Assembly (NCBI GenBank): GCA_000708835.1
Contig: DF237030.1
Span: 163,907 to 227,906, forward strand
DNA length: 64,000 bases
Source: Klebsormidium nitens
Lineage: Eukaryota > Streptophyta > Klebsormidiophyceae > Klebsormidiales > Klebsormidiaceae
Reading direction: 5' to 3'
In this document: in pieces, positions 52,926 through 64,000 of the stretch
Layout: each line of letters starts with the position of its first letter
How positions within the stretch are numbered: the stretch's first letter is position 1
Position numbers and translations under genes: made by a program
The notes under the pieces: model-generated
What the model was told of the DNA's origin: nothing
The model's database searches: none
Seen by the model: only the letters and a program-made list of their open reading frames with translations

Positions 52926-55900
52926 ATGATGGCGGGGTCTGGGTCATCGTTTGGGTATTTTCTGACATGGTCGCGATACATGGCTGCCAAAGTGAAGGAG
53001 GTGGTCGCCTTGCATGGGAAGGTAAGCTGCTGCCTTGGCTCCGCTCAACACGAGACTGATCCCGGTCCCATCGAATGAAACAAGAATCTAACGACGCTTC
53101 TGAGTTTCAATGGTCCAAAGTTTTTGGAAGCGAGTGCGTCATCTAGCACTTACTTTCGGTTCGCTGATGGATGCAGAAATGCTTCATTGGTTTGCATACG
53201 CTGGTCGATTGAATGATTGAATACATCACTCTCATGTTTTTCCGTCATGCCCGCCCCTCATGAACCTTATTTGAAGTGTCGACAAGGTTCGCAATCGATG
53301 TGGCGGTGCTCCCTTCGTGATATTTATTCATGACATAGTTGACATATTTACAAAACATAAGCCGTTCAAACTGGTTGTAAGGATTATGCTGTGCTGTGCT
53401 AGCCTGCGGCGAGGGGTGGTGTTCAATTGTGCGTAGGAATATAAACTAGGCTATTCTTCACAAAAAGCTTTTGGAGAAGGGTATTGATTGGAACGTTGGC
53501 TCCAGTTGCTGTAATTTGGGGAATGCATCGGGTCTCAAGGGTCAATGATTGTCGTTGAAATGGTTGGGTTTCGTTTTAGGGTTTCCTGGCTGGTCAGTGC
53601 CCCATTGTTCCTGAACGATGTCAGCAAGCGCTCCGATAGCTACCTCACGATAGAGAACTGTTTATCCTGATTTGTTGCCATCATTTCTTGATTGCTCAGA
53701 CTTGTCCGGTTCAAAAGTTCAATCAATTGAGCCTTTGGTGGACTAAGATCGACTGTTTGTCCATGCTGATGTTAGGGGCAGCCTCGGTGAGCTGCGGGTG
53801 CCGTAATTTCTATGCTAATCAGACTCTATTCTCTGATCGGTGTTTCTGGTTCTTAATAAGAGTTGATTACTTAGATCTGAGAGGAGGCAGCCGTCGATAT
53901 ATACCACTTTCCAAGTAGCTCTCGAGTCCACATTCGCTGGGGGTTTGCTTGTCCAATACAAGGTCACACCTCCCTAGATCTGGTTCGTAATCTTCGTGCC
54001 GCCTTTTCAAGTTCTCTTTGCTAGAGAAAGATACGTAGTACAGTTGAGATGGATGGATTTCAGGGGAAGAGAACTGAGATTGTTAGCATGCGGGCAGAGC
54101 CAGGTAACAGCAGTCGTTCTGAAAACCGCAGTGCGAAGCACAATCACCTCAGTCCAGTGATTTCTTCTTGAAATCGCCCCTGCCTCATTTGACTGATTCA
54201 TGCAAGGACCCTGGAGTTAGTTCCTGAAACATCCACGTCCACAAGCACAGTCACAGCAAGAGCGCCGACTCACATAGTCATTTCATATCATCGCCATCGA
54301 TGAGAAGTCGATTCAAACCGTTCCTCAACGAAACTCCTCTTCCATTTTGCCAGAGCTACGTTGACGGCAAGATGGACCAGAGGGAGATGTACAAGACCAT
54401 ACGGAGTCACCTGTTGCGACGGGCAACGTTTATGACGGGAGTCAAAGGGGAAGCCATGGCACCGACGTTCAATACGGGGATGGACGGAAAGGTTGGGGAG
54501 ACGCTGCTCATCCGGTCACTGTACGAACCAAGCATCAGGCAAGTGCCTCTCTCTCTCGGGGTTTGAATGTATCGCTCAAGCAACTCTTATTCTCGATCGA
54601 ATATTATCGAGGATATCTCCCAATAACTCCGTCTTCTCTTGCTTTGACATAAGAATGGGCGATGGGACTGCTTTCGAGGAAAGTCTTTTCTTTATCGTCG
54701 TCGAAGGTAGCAGTTCTCCACATTCGCGCTTCTATTGTCCGTGGATTGCCGCGATGAATTCTGGATCATGCCGAGGTCAGCTCTGGTCACGTGGTAGATA
54801 CGTCGACCTTTTTATCGTGTTTGGCTACTCGACCCGCTTTCAGAAAAGTTTCCCGTTCATTCGAACACATTTTCAAGGTCGCAACTTGTGGTCCAGCCGC
54901 TCTGATTGTAGTCGTCTTTGACAACGGAGCTCTCTCGAAAAGTTTCAAAGAGTCAACACGGACCTATCTCAGAATTTATCTCGAGGTCGGCATGGGTCGA
55001 CGACGTTGTGTTGTTCTCATTGTAGTCGTTCTTGTCAAAGTAGCTTTTCGCTAATTCTGACAAACGTCCGTCGTCCTATCTTCGTGGTTTCTAGGGAGTT
55101 TTTAGAGATTCGATTTCTATCCACAGGTCGGTATGGGTCGACGACGTCGTATTACTCCGGCACCCAAACGACAGCAAGCAGTCGCTCGTGCGCAGAGTTG
55201 CGGCGCTCGAAGGAGACGAGATGCTTTCAAACGATCCTGAAGACAAACCGTTCCGGATAGAGCCCAACAGCTGCTGGGTGTTAGCGGACAACCAGGAGAC
55301 GAAACCCCCGGTTAGTTGCTATCGCCGAGCCTGATGTCCTAGTCGTGGTTCTGACATGAGTCGCCATATGTACTTTTGGATTCATGGACATCATGGCATA
55401 AAGTGGGATCTGCTTGGATACTCACTGGAGTCGCGAAGGGCCGACTTGCTTGACTGCGTGCCCATGCGGTCACACGAAAATTGTCGTACGTGTCAACTTT
55501 GACGGATGAGGAGTGGAGGACTACATAAGTGGCAGAACTGGAAAGCTGGATTCATTTTGGCAGTCCCGTTCATAAGGAACAGGTACCGCTTACTCGAGCC
55601 TCTTCATTGGCCGCTGCCGCAACGTTGGCAGTTGTTGGTTAGAGAGTTGCGGATTCCGGTGCCGAATTCGGAGCAAGTGTGTAAAGCCGGAGCTCGTCTG
55701 AACACCTCCGAAACATAACGGGCAGTAGATACACCTCCTCGAAGGGTGCCCTCTCTGTTGCACGAGGAGTTGATTGGCCACTCTTTGCAGATCCCGCTTC
55801 TTGCCTGAAATAGTTGTTTGGGTTGGGTCTTGGACCGTTTTGGAGATTGAATTTTGCATTTTCTGATGACTGGGTGAAGAACGCCGTCACTGCGACAGCA

Positions 55901-57063
55901 TTTCCTATCCACTTCAGGTTTCGTTTACCTCGTTCTGAAGTTGATGCGGAGAAGAGTCTGGAGACCCACGTACTTGGACCATAACCGTGCTTGTGCCCGC
56001 TTTGTGCACCGCAGGAAGTGGAAGACAGCCGGACGTTCGGCCCGCTCGCGCTTCGGAACATCGTGGGGAGGGCCATCTACTCGATGACGTCACCATCTGA
56101 CCACGGGGTTGTCAGGAACAGGTAGGAGTTCCCATCTTTTTGTTGTGTGCGGGACGTCGGGGCGTCCATTCATTTCGGCGGGATTAGCGTTTTGCCCTGA
56201 AATTTTTAAGAGTTTGGTATGCGCCCCGCAGCGCCCCTCTATTCGCTCACAGGCCAAGCAACCGAACCGAAGGGCCATCCACGCTTCCGTAATGAGGGAG
56301 GAAGTCGGAGGCGATTGATGCCATGTTGCGACATTCGGAAGGTCGTCTGGAGCGCCTCATCGAAGCCGAGCCTTTGAAGCGTCTTCTCTGAAGGATTGCG
56401 AACTCTGTTTTGGATTGTTGCGATTACTTCCGTCCAAGCAAGAATCTTGGAAGTCGATGGATATGCGTTGGAGAGGCGGATGCGTTGGTGCAAGTTCAAA
56501 GCAAGATGAGTCCAAGATCAAAGCTTCCGTCCGTGCTCCGTAACTGTTTGTGCGAGCCCCTTCAAAGCGAGCACCAGGTGCGACGAGTATTGATGAAGGC
56601 GGGAAAGAACGATCAGATCGGCTTGAGTTCAGAGACCCGTACTAGAAGCAGATTCGGACAGAATTGGTGGAACTACGCGTGTTTTTGAACACGGCTTTCC
56701 GCCGTGTTGTGCCCTATCAACCGTAATAAGTTTTAGTTCCCATCTTGTAGCAAGTTCCATCTTCTCCAATCACCTCTCAGCTCGTTAACGAATACCATCC
56801 TTCTGCTGATCCGTTCTTTTCTTTTGTACTGAGTTCAAGTGATTATCCACGCCTGTGACCTTGCTTCGCGTGACCTTTTCGTCTCTTCTAAGAAAAAGGT
56901 CAAGTAACTCTTAGACCTCTTTTTGAGAAGACGGCGTGGTAAGCTTTGGCTCACGGTTGGCTGCTCTCTTTCCAGCGACCAAGCAATGGCGGCAGACGCT
57001 CCGGTCCTGGCGTTTGAGTTGGACCTAGAAGAGATGGGCGATCGAGCGGGGAAGAACGGATAG
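52926..57063 (+). CDS. S26 signal-peptidase-like protein lacking both catalytic residues
   Basis: A member of the S24/S26 peptidase fold, related to mitochondrial inner-membrane and type I signal peptidases and closest by memory to a plant subfamily of about 205 aa. The five exons are 52926-53021, 54354-54538, 55127-55310, 56015-56121 and 56976-57063. They total 660 nt and encode 219 aa. The N-terminus has YFLTWSRYMAAKVKEVVALH, then SYVDGKMDQREMYKTIRSHL. The catalytic Ser of the GxSMxPT box is Ala66 (GEAMAPT). The general-base Lys of the second box is Arg116 (SLVRRVAALEGD). The fold is otherwise kept: FRIEPNSCWVLADNQ, then DSRTFGPLALRNIVGRAIY. The 1.3-kb first intron and its exon are supported by phase and by similarity. 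It is probably a pseudo-protease. The second intron uses a GC donor. Confidence 0.88.
54539..55126 (+). other. GC-AG intron in the S26-like gene
   Basis: The donor is ATCAG|GCAAGT and the acceptor ATCCACAG|GTCGG. Only the GC donor puts the next exon in the frame that encodes the recognisable DDVVLLRHPND box; the GT four bases on would shift it. Confidence 0.8.
54780..55165 (+). repeat. Copies of the 5' edge of S26-like exon 55127-55310
   Basis: The exon start GTCGGTATGGGTCGACGACG at 55127 is preceded 141 bp upstream by GTCGGCATGGGTCGACGACG at 54986. The following bases diverge. Intron bases TCTGATTGTAGTCGT near 54900 recur near 55017 as TCTCATTGTAGTCGT. A fainter unit may start near 54790. 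Confidence 0.85.
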
Positions 57064-58315
57064 ATCCATAGGGTTTCTCTTCGAGGTATGGCGAAGGCAA
57101 GTCACAGGTGACAGTTGTAGATACGTAGGAAAGGTGTCGGAAGGAGGAGGTGGGTATTTTTAGCTTCGGGTTAGTCGCGTCATTTTACCGGGCTTGGAGC
57201 TCCTGAGCTTGGATCCGAGGTATGTTACCGTACTGCTTTGCAGTCAGCCCATAGAATGAGGTGCGTGCAGCTTGATAATGAATAACCCAGGACACGTGTG
57301 TTCAAGGATCGAACCGTATTTGCAGCAATCGCTTGGCCGGCTTACTTGGTACTTTAACGTGGCTGTTGCACGTCCACAAGCAGATCTTGAGGTCGAACTT
57401 TTACATGCCGTTCTTACTTCCTCCCTTTGTTCGATCAGGACACAAGTTAGGTTTCTCATCCATGCATGGGAAACAGCGCGCTTCAGGGTCAATTCTATGC
57501 ATAAGATCGGGCCGCATGCATGTCCTTTACACAGTTCGTCAGAGACACGCATATGGTGACATATAAGTTGATGACATGCAAGCTACTGCTACTATCTCGA
57601 TGACTTTCTGAAATGTAGGTCGGACTTTGATTTTACATGCATACGCGTGGCCACATACATATCGACGATCCGATCGGAGATCAATCGACAATCGACAGTC
57701 AGTCGACAATCACTAATTGGTGCATGTTCAAAAGGTTTTCAACAGCTATAGACTCTGGCTATGGACTAAGGATCATCCGATCGGAGATGGTCGACTGCAC
57801 AGTATAATGATATATTGGCGCCGGCGCGCCCCTCGGCGGTTAACGACGGCCCTAAATTTATGCCGATGTGCAGCGAGGCATATTCAAACATATATCTCTG
57901 CATATCAAGAAGCTCGCCGGGGCCCTCATAAGGACTCAGGAAAGCTGCCGCAGCACGTTCAGTGTAGTACCGTACCGGCCAGCGCGCGCGGGCCCGGCGG
58001 CACGTACTTAGTGAGGCTGAATTGATAGTGCGATATCCAGCCTATTGACGCATGCTGAAACCGTCCAAGAATGTGAATCTTCTGGCGTGCAATCCCTTGA
58101 AGCCCATTGAACCGTGGATGCGACTTCTAGAGTCTCTGCCATCGAACTCGATCAATCCCGCAATGTGCCGAAAAGTTCTCGGGCACCAACAGAGCCTGCT
58201 TTCAATCCTGGTCCTAATGCCGCAAAAGCGCAGCAGCTCAGCATAAATTAGAGGTCCCCTTTCGATGACCTGGACGTACACCTGAACCTGTGCTATAGTA
58301 GCCTAGCATTAAGCT
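57064..58315. other. Intergenic region, convergent 3' ends
   Basis: No coding exon supported. It is rich in short palindromes and alternating tracts: CATATG near 57550, CATGCATACGCGTGG near 57640, repeated GTCGAC/ATCGAC words at about 57660-57712 and 57780-57795, GGCGCCGGCGCGCC near 57817, and GCGCGCGCGGGCCC near 57980. Confidence 0.5.
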
Positions 58316-61300
58316 TCATTGATTAGTAGAATCAGTGGCAGTCCTGTTGTTACGGGCTTTTGAACACATGCAATCCGGCAGGGGGTTTGCAAATAGTGCC
58401 TCCGACCAACTTCTATCCTGCCGCCTCATTGGCGCCCCATCGCCCGCCTCCATATACGTCCACCCTCTCATCTCGTGGCTAAAGAACTCCCAAGTGTTGT
58501 TACCCAAGCTCAATGACCCCATGTCCGACCCTCCGAACTTGTTAAACCCAAAAGCGGGTGCTTTCATTGTCTTCTTATGCCCTAACCACTTTCGGTGCCC
58601 TTGCACTATCTCCCCCATCATCCCCTCAAACGTCAGCGCCGTCACATCCGCGTTTACCAACACGTGCATGTCAACGGCCGCACGTATATTACTCTTCCCG
58701 CGCATGTACGCGGCCTCTTTACTAGTCACGAGCATGTCCTTCGTAAACACATGCGGAAACATCGCATAGAACGGCGCCATTGCGCGCTTCTCGTCGTATA
58801 ACTTACCCGCGGCCATATATATCCGCGTGCTGCTATCAAATCCTAACCCCTGGAGCCACGTGCCGATCTCCTCCGGCGACGGCGGGCATTTCCCGTGATC
58901 CCGCAATTCGAAGTCCGACTTGGTCGGAACCGGCCATTCCCGCTTCCGCCGCATTTCCGCCCACCGCTCTTGTTCCTCCACGCCCCCCCAGTAGACGCAA
59001 CCCGAGTGCGCCAGCATGTCTTCTTCGAACCGCAGATGCACCGCCAGAAAGGGTCCCCGAGCGCGCTGCCGCATGCGCTTCAGGAGGTTGTTGCCAAGAT
59101 CCAAAATTGGGTCCGAAAACCTGTCACGATAAAGATCCTGAGTTACTGTATTTACGGTCGCACCTTGAATGCGAGTCATCTTAGTCTCCTCACAGTTGCC
59201 GGGCCATTGTCCTGTACTCCTTGTGCCAAGCGTTGCGCTCCATTGACTGACGCTAACAAGGAACAAGCTGAAGTCTTTGATACGTCAGCACTGCAGCAAT
59301 CTTCAATCGCCCCTCCTTTCCGGACCGATTGTCATGAGAAACTTAAACGGACCCAGATATCTGTCTTGCAAAATCTGATGAAAGTACAAATCAGGACGTC
59401 GCTTCAAGTACGTTGTTCCTCAATTTGGCATTTGGTTCGACCGGAGCCGCCAAAGTGACTGAATGGTCGACTAGACTTTCAGATCTGGACGTTCGACCCG
59501 AGATTCCACGGAATCCTTTGCCTTTTGCAGCAATCTCTAGTTTTCAAGTTGCAGTGGACGCAGGAACTTGAGAAAAGGTTACTGATGTTGATACAGAAGC
59601 CAGCGCCCGGAGAACAGCTCCAGTCACATCCCTGATTGTCGATTTTCAGTGCTCACAGCCAGATAATTAGAAAGAGATTGCGGGGTAAAGCAGAAGGGAA
59701 TCACAAGCTCAAATGACAGCTCCAGCAAATCGTTGCTATTTCACAAGCGCATTCGGGGGGTAAAGCAGACCGGAATCAACAAGCATTTTCTCACCTGAGC
59801 GCCTCAAACTTTGCGCGGCATGCGAGCTTGAGCTGCTCCGCAGAGAGCGTGTCGTCATCGAGCGACTGCCACATGCTCACGAACTGGACCACGGTGTTGT
59901 TCTGCAACCAGGGGCGGACACGTGTCACAATCTACTTTGCCCCAGTCGCGCGAGGAGTTCCTTGACTACGGAGACCGCATGGGGCGAAACTACTAGGGGA
60001 TTCTTTTGGGACACCAAGCATGTTTTGCGAATCGGGGCTTCTTTGCAGAGACTGCGTGTGGCAACACTTCAAGGGGGGATTCGGACCCCCAAACACTGTT
60101 CGCGAAGTGGATTTCTCGGACATCCTGACTGCAAGGACAATACCTGAGTAGTTCGGCAGGACGCCCGGCCGAGGACCGACTCCTTTTTAAAATCACAGAG
60201 AAGAGCAGAAAGCAACTCGAGTCAATCCTTGTTCGGAGCTGCAAAGATGCTACATCGGAATAATGGAGCGACGTCCCGTCTGAATACGATAAGCGTCGAA
60301 GATCAGAGTCGCAAGCAAGGATGTATACGTGTTCGACCAGCTCCAGAATCGACAGGCATGCCGCAAATCCAGAAGGCCGCCCCCAAGAAAGCAAAGAATT
60401 ATCTGAACAATGTCGTACCGAAACTGTTGCGGTAGCCGCAAAAGTGTCAACGGTGTCATGCGAAAAGGGATAAGCCGCCCTTCTTAACTTTCCACAGATT
60501 GGCACCCCAAGAGCGTCCGGTCGTAGATCTGCCCAAAGGCCTGACAGGGAGATTGGAAGGACGTCCCTTTACTTCCAAAAATACCTTTTAGATGCGGGAT
60601 GGCCACTTCTAAAAGTTCCGCTTCGTAGAAGTACCCACAAGCTCACCTACAAAAGAGGAAGGGCATCCGTGCAGAAGTATCAAGCTCTTCTCACCGACAC
60701 TCACCTACACAGTATGTACCTTAAACGGAACAAGCTTCTGCTTCGCAGCACAACCTACAGGCTCACCTGAAAAAGCGGAAGGGCGTCCCGCAGGTACACC
60801 TCGGGCGCGCCTTTCCAGACGCCCCAGAAGTCACGGTACCACGTCGTCTCGGCGTCTTGGAGTTCCGGCGGTAATTCCGTCACGTTGACGGTCAGGATGT
60901 CGTCTCTCAGCGTTTCCACGAAGTGAGAGATGTTGAAAATGGCCTCGAATGGACTGCAAAAGAGAAGGGTGACAATGGGAAGCGGGACGTTCCAAAACAA
61001 TGGTTCTACGAGTCCGGGACCACTTCAATTTGTGTTGGAGAGCAATCACGGTGTCGTCCTAGCTCGCACAATCTAGGAAATGATTAATGTGGCTTTTGAA
61101 TTGAAATGTTTCTGAGAAGGCTTTTGGGAACTGGCAGTTGGGCATAGCAGCGGTCACACTGCTGTCGTCTTAGAATCGTCTTACGAGGTCGGAGACGATC
61201 GATGTGGCTTCCAACGGCAGCAAGAAGTAAAAGAAGAAACAGCAGAAACAGATTCTTTTCGGGGATACATCGGCTGCATCTGAATCATTGGAAGTAAGAA

Positions 61301-63367
61301 GAGAAGACTCATCTGGAGCGTATGCTCCCAGGAATGACGGTCACGAAATCGTCTTGCACAGTGTTCATGGCGGAAAGTAGAATTGCTGCGGGCTTACGTG
61401 GATGACAGACCGGAAAATGAACAAGTAGTATGGCTCGAGTCGGGGAGGATTGGAACCGACTACGATGATGTTATCCTCTGAGAGAGCTACAGTTGACAAA
61501 CGTCGAAGACGTCCTCACAGGCTGCCAGAAAGCAGACGGGACGATAAAAACGTGCATTCTTCGCCATAAGCTTAAGGCCGGAATCTTTCATCTTGATCAG
61601 CGAACAGACTGACCGACGGTCCAAGAAGCGACGGTTCAAGAGCTGCGTCCGGTGATAGAAAAAGTGGACTCCAATTAACGCAAGAGATCGTGGACAAATA
61701 TTGAAGGGGATCAGGCGACATGGCTTGACAGGCTCGGGCCTGATATCAAAGTGGATGCTCGATGAAATGAAAAGTGACGAAACGGAATACGACTTGAAAG
61801 GAGGGCAGCGAATGTTTGGAGGCCCGCAGTGGACTACAGTGGGTCTAAGTCCTTCTAAGAATCTTCCTGATGGATCACTCCGGATGTTCGGTCGACTTCG
61901 GAGCAGGGAATGGGGAGTGTGAGCAGAAGGGTTGACCAACCATCCAGGGGGGCCTTTTCCTTATGACACTCGGACAACCAAAGCGCATATCAGTGCAGAA
62001 AGGGTCTGGAGAAGGAATCATTCGCCTTACGTGGGGTCTTTCCAGTAGGGATCGACAGTCAGCGAAGGTAGTATCATGGTCACGTTGAGCAGCCGCGCTA
62101 GGACAACCCCGTAGCACAGCTCCCAAGCTTGTTGGCCTAGTCCCCCGTCCAGGTAAAAGGAGGCATACTTCCCCATGTGAACGGGCTCTGCAGTGACAAG
62201 CGAGAGGGTGTGAACAGGCCCTGCGGTTAAAGGCAACAGGGTCTGAGTGGAGGAGAATCACTGTGTACTGAAGCTCTTGTTTTAAGGAAGAGGACTGAGA
62301 CAAACTCTTTTGATACAAGGGGGTGACAAAGATATGATAAAGGGGACGGGTGTTGTTGACGTCGTCGGAAGGTGGCGCCACAAGAAAGTGTCGCATCACA
62401 TGCTTCAAGACAAACGGATCAGTGGACGCATCATTGGTCCCTACATCCCAAAGGGCTTCCAATTGCCAGGGGGCCAAACAAGGCCTCATAAGGATCTGAA
62501 CAATTGCTCCATTGAATCAGCTGAAACCAACTTGAGGAAAAACTGCACCTTGCCTTGTCTTGGAAACATTACAAGGTTTTCCCAGACATCTGACTGGTCA
62601 AGGGCTACCACCACTGTTCAAAGAAGGAGCAATTGGGAGTTATGGCTGGAGCACCAAGTGAAACTCCGTCGTCAAACTTGAACTTTCGGGGCAGTTGTTG
62701 TTCTATATGTCGGCACCAACGATTCAAGGTCTTCCACCACTTTCAGAAGGAAGCGCAACGTGAACAGTTCGGCGAGCTGCGCGGTAGTGTGTAAGTGGTA
62801 GCCTCCAATCGGATGAGGGCTTCTCCATTCCAAAAGTGCATGATCCCACGCCCGAAAAATGCAGCCGAAGAAGTGAAGGCAGGATGAAAGAGAATGCCTC
62901 ATAACCCGATGGGTGCTATGCTAATTTGAAAGAAAGGTCGAATCTTAATTCAATTATCCCTGCATTTAGTGACCGCAGTTGAACAAACCACTTGAGAAAG
63001 GCCTCCCTGAACTGTAATCACGGCCAGGAGAGACTTGCCACTCACTGCGGTACCCGGGATCCCTTTCAAGGCAAGGCACCCATCCCTCCTCATTGATAGG
63101 ATCATCCCACAGGTCTGGCGGCGACACTATTCTCCTGTCTGCATACTTCTGACGCTGCAGATAGCGCGGCGCCTCAAGGAACCGCTTCAAAAGCGCGGCC
63201 TCCCATTGCCACAGGAATGCGGAGAGGAGCAGCAGAGCTATGACCACTCCAATTGCAATCCTAACTTTTCTCTGAGGGGTTTTGTGAGCCTGGGCTTGCT
63301 GGAAGGGCCTGGGTTTGCCAGGGGGAGTGGCAAGCAGGCCGGGCCGAGTAATGGATGGAACCATCAT
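58316..63367 (-). CDS. Plant-type O-fucosyltransferase family protein (GT106/PF10250)
   Basis: Predicted Golgi type II membrane glycosyltransferase of the plant O-fucosyltransferase family, members of which act on cell-wall polysaccharides or proteins; the substrate cannot be read from sequence. The five exons are 63367-63046, 62187-62031, 60953-60767, 59901-59795 and 59120-58316. They total 1578 nt and encode 525 aa. A basic N-terminus is followed by a signal anchor at about 35-55. WVPCLERDPGYR leads into the sugar-nucleotide fold (YLDGGLGQQAWELCYGVVLA, where land plants usually have NGGLNQMR). Later come ILPSLTVDPYWKD, IFNISHFVETL, and the conserved GPFLAVHLRFEEDM with His-Leu-Arg near 286-288. 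Then GKCPPSPEEIGTWLQGLGF, IYMAAGKLY, VLVNADVTALTFEG, GHRKW and the family terminus FANPLPDCMC follow. The glycine-rich loop GGLGQQ differs from the common form. Confidence 0.92.
60641..60800 (-). repeat. Copy of the 3' splice edge of O-fucosyltransferase exon 60953-60767
   Basis: The plus-strand view GCTCACCTGAAAAAGCGGAA at 60761 (donor plus exon end) recurs 120 bp earlier at 60641 as GCTCACCTACAAAAGAGGAA, and both run on into GGGC(A/G)TCC. Intron bases (AGTTCCGCTTCGTAGAAG against AAGCTTCTGCTTCGCAGC) also match. Confidence 0.85.
62174..62235 (-). repeat. Short copy of the 5' edge of O-fucosyltransferase exon 62187-62031
   Basis: GTGAACGGGCTCTGCAG (62177-62193), spanning the acceptor, recurs at 62210-62226 as GTGAACAGGCCCTGCGG, a period of about 33 bp, just upstream on the coding strand. 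Confidence 0.65.
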
Positions 63368-64000
63368 CTCATCTGAATTATGCTGGCGCAGAATAGGGGA
63401 TCAACAAGTTTGCTATATGTGGTCCAGCTCTTGTGCAGCGTCTGGCATGATAAAGTTCCTGTTTGATTCTAGCTCTTGAAAACTTCGCCATTTTGTTGAG
63501 GGTCTAGTTCAAAAACATGTCGTCATCGTATCCATCTGCCCCGTCCACATAGAAGGGGACTTGCTCCTTGGAGGCCTATGTGTAGGACGAGAAGCAGCTC
63601 TTATTATTGTATGCTGCTACTCCATCAAGTGCCTTGCGCTACGCCTGCGCTTTCGCAGCTTTCGCAGCTTTCAAAAGTTTTTCACAACTGATGCAGTAGA
63701 ACAAGCATGACCGAAGAGAACTTCTGGCGTCGCAGCTGCAAGATTTGAACCCGCGACATGTCGAGATGATGGTGGTATGATTCTCTATGGGCCAAAAGTT
63801 CCCAACGAAGGTGCCTCCGATGACTCCGATCTCCCCGCAAGCGAACAACTAACCAAGTGATTGTTGGCATAAAATGGGCCAACCGCGGCGCGCCACGTGT
63901 CCCCTTGCCGCGAGCAACCGCCTGATGGCCGTATCGGCCAAGGGGTCCGCCGAGTTTAACCGCTTTTGGGTTTGGATCCTAGGCACTGGCCCCGGCAACC
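63368..64000. other. Upstream region of the O-fucosyltransferase gene to right edge
   Basis: About 630 bp with no supported gene; it should contain the promoter of the leftward gene. It includes short repeats of TTTCGCAGC (about 63651-63668) and a tRNA-like 3' half on the minus strand near 63720-63760 that I do not accept as a tRNA. Confidence 0.35.

Noticed and set aside
54300-54353. ATG at 54300 as start of the S26-like gene
   Set aside because: A splice acceptor at 54351-54353 and an upstream exon at 52926-53021 give a better N-terminus that matches the plant subfamily.
60481-60560. Extra O-fucosyltransferase exon after a CTGTCAG acceptor
   Set aside because: It runs to a stop without a good donor, and the flanking exons already join in phase and match the family.
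63715-63765. Minus-strand tRNA 3' half with GCGGGTTCAAATC
   Set aside because: No matching 5' half or acceptor pairing upstream; likely a remnant or chance.

Overview
The window is nuclear DNA from a eukaryote with many short, mostly canonical GT-AG introns. I built the gene models by hand from splice consensus, reading phase and recognised protein families. The gene set points to a streptophyte (charophyte-type) green alga with a flagellate stage; Klebsormidium would fit. This is inference. Plant signatures are a beta-amylase with a transit-peptide-like N-terminus, a GIF/SS18-type co-activator, a plant O-fucosyltransferase-family protein, a cadmium-induced AS8-like protein and a plant-type S26-like protein. 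Two genes belong to cilia and are not expected in seed plants: a TCTE1/DRC5-like subunit of the nexin-dynein regulatory complex and a large polycystin-type TRP channel.

Layout, left to right. 46-592 (-): two probable exons of an unrecognised gene that runs off the left edge. 1074-3656 (+): a Crinkler/RHS-type NTPase-like gene that appears broken. 5026-11593 (-): beta-amylase, 10 exons, 572 aa. 12604-17472 (+): DRC5/TCTE1-like, 8 exons, 480 aa. 18665-33243 (+): polycystin-like channel, 22 exons, 1093 aa. 33244-37235: a 4 kb gap with one possible cysteine-rich exon. 37236-40294 (+): EMC2, 5 exons, 310 aa. 41273-45020 (-): eIF4E, 5 exons, 213 aa. 46063-48420 (+): GIF, 4 exons, 166 aa. 49700-52261 (-): AS8-like, 5 exons including a 17-nt one, 181 aa. 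52926-57063 (+): catalytically dead S26-like protein, 5 exons, 219 aa. 58316-63367 (-): O-fucosyltransferase family, 5 exons, 525 aa. In each of the nine complete models the exon lengths sum to a multiple of three and all phases match.

Most genes are unrelated housekeeping or plant-type genes. The only functional pairing by content is DRC5 next to the polycystin channel. Several neighbours are divergent (beta-amylase/DRC5, eIF4E/GIF, AS8/S26-like) and several convergent (EMC2/eIF4E, GIF/AS8, S26-like/O-fucosyltransferase).

The most unusual signal is structural. In at least five unrelated genes the introns hold decayed tandem copies, roughly 35-200 bp apart, of the splice junction next to them (exon edge plus intron edge). 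One polycystin exon has five such copies upstream and two downstream. This looks like intron growth by repeated short duplication across exon-intron boundaries, leaving decoy splice sites. Other points of interest are two GC-AG introns whose phase supports them, the S26-like protein that has lost both catalytic residues, the disrupted Crinkler-like gene, and alternating purine-pyrimidine tracts in the gene-free gaps.
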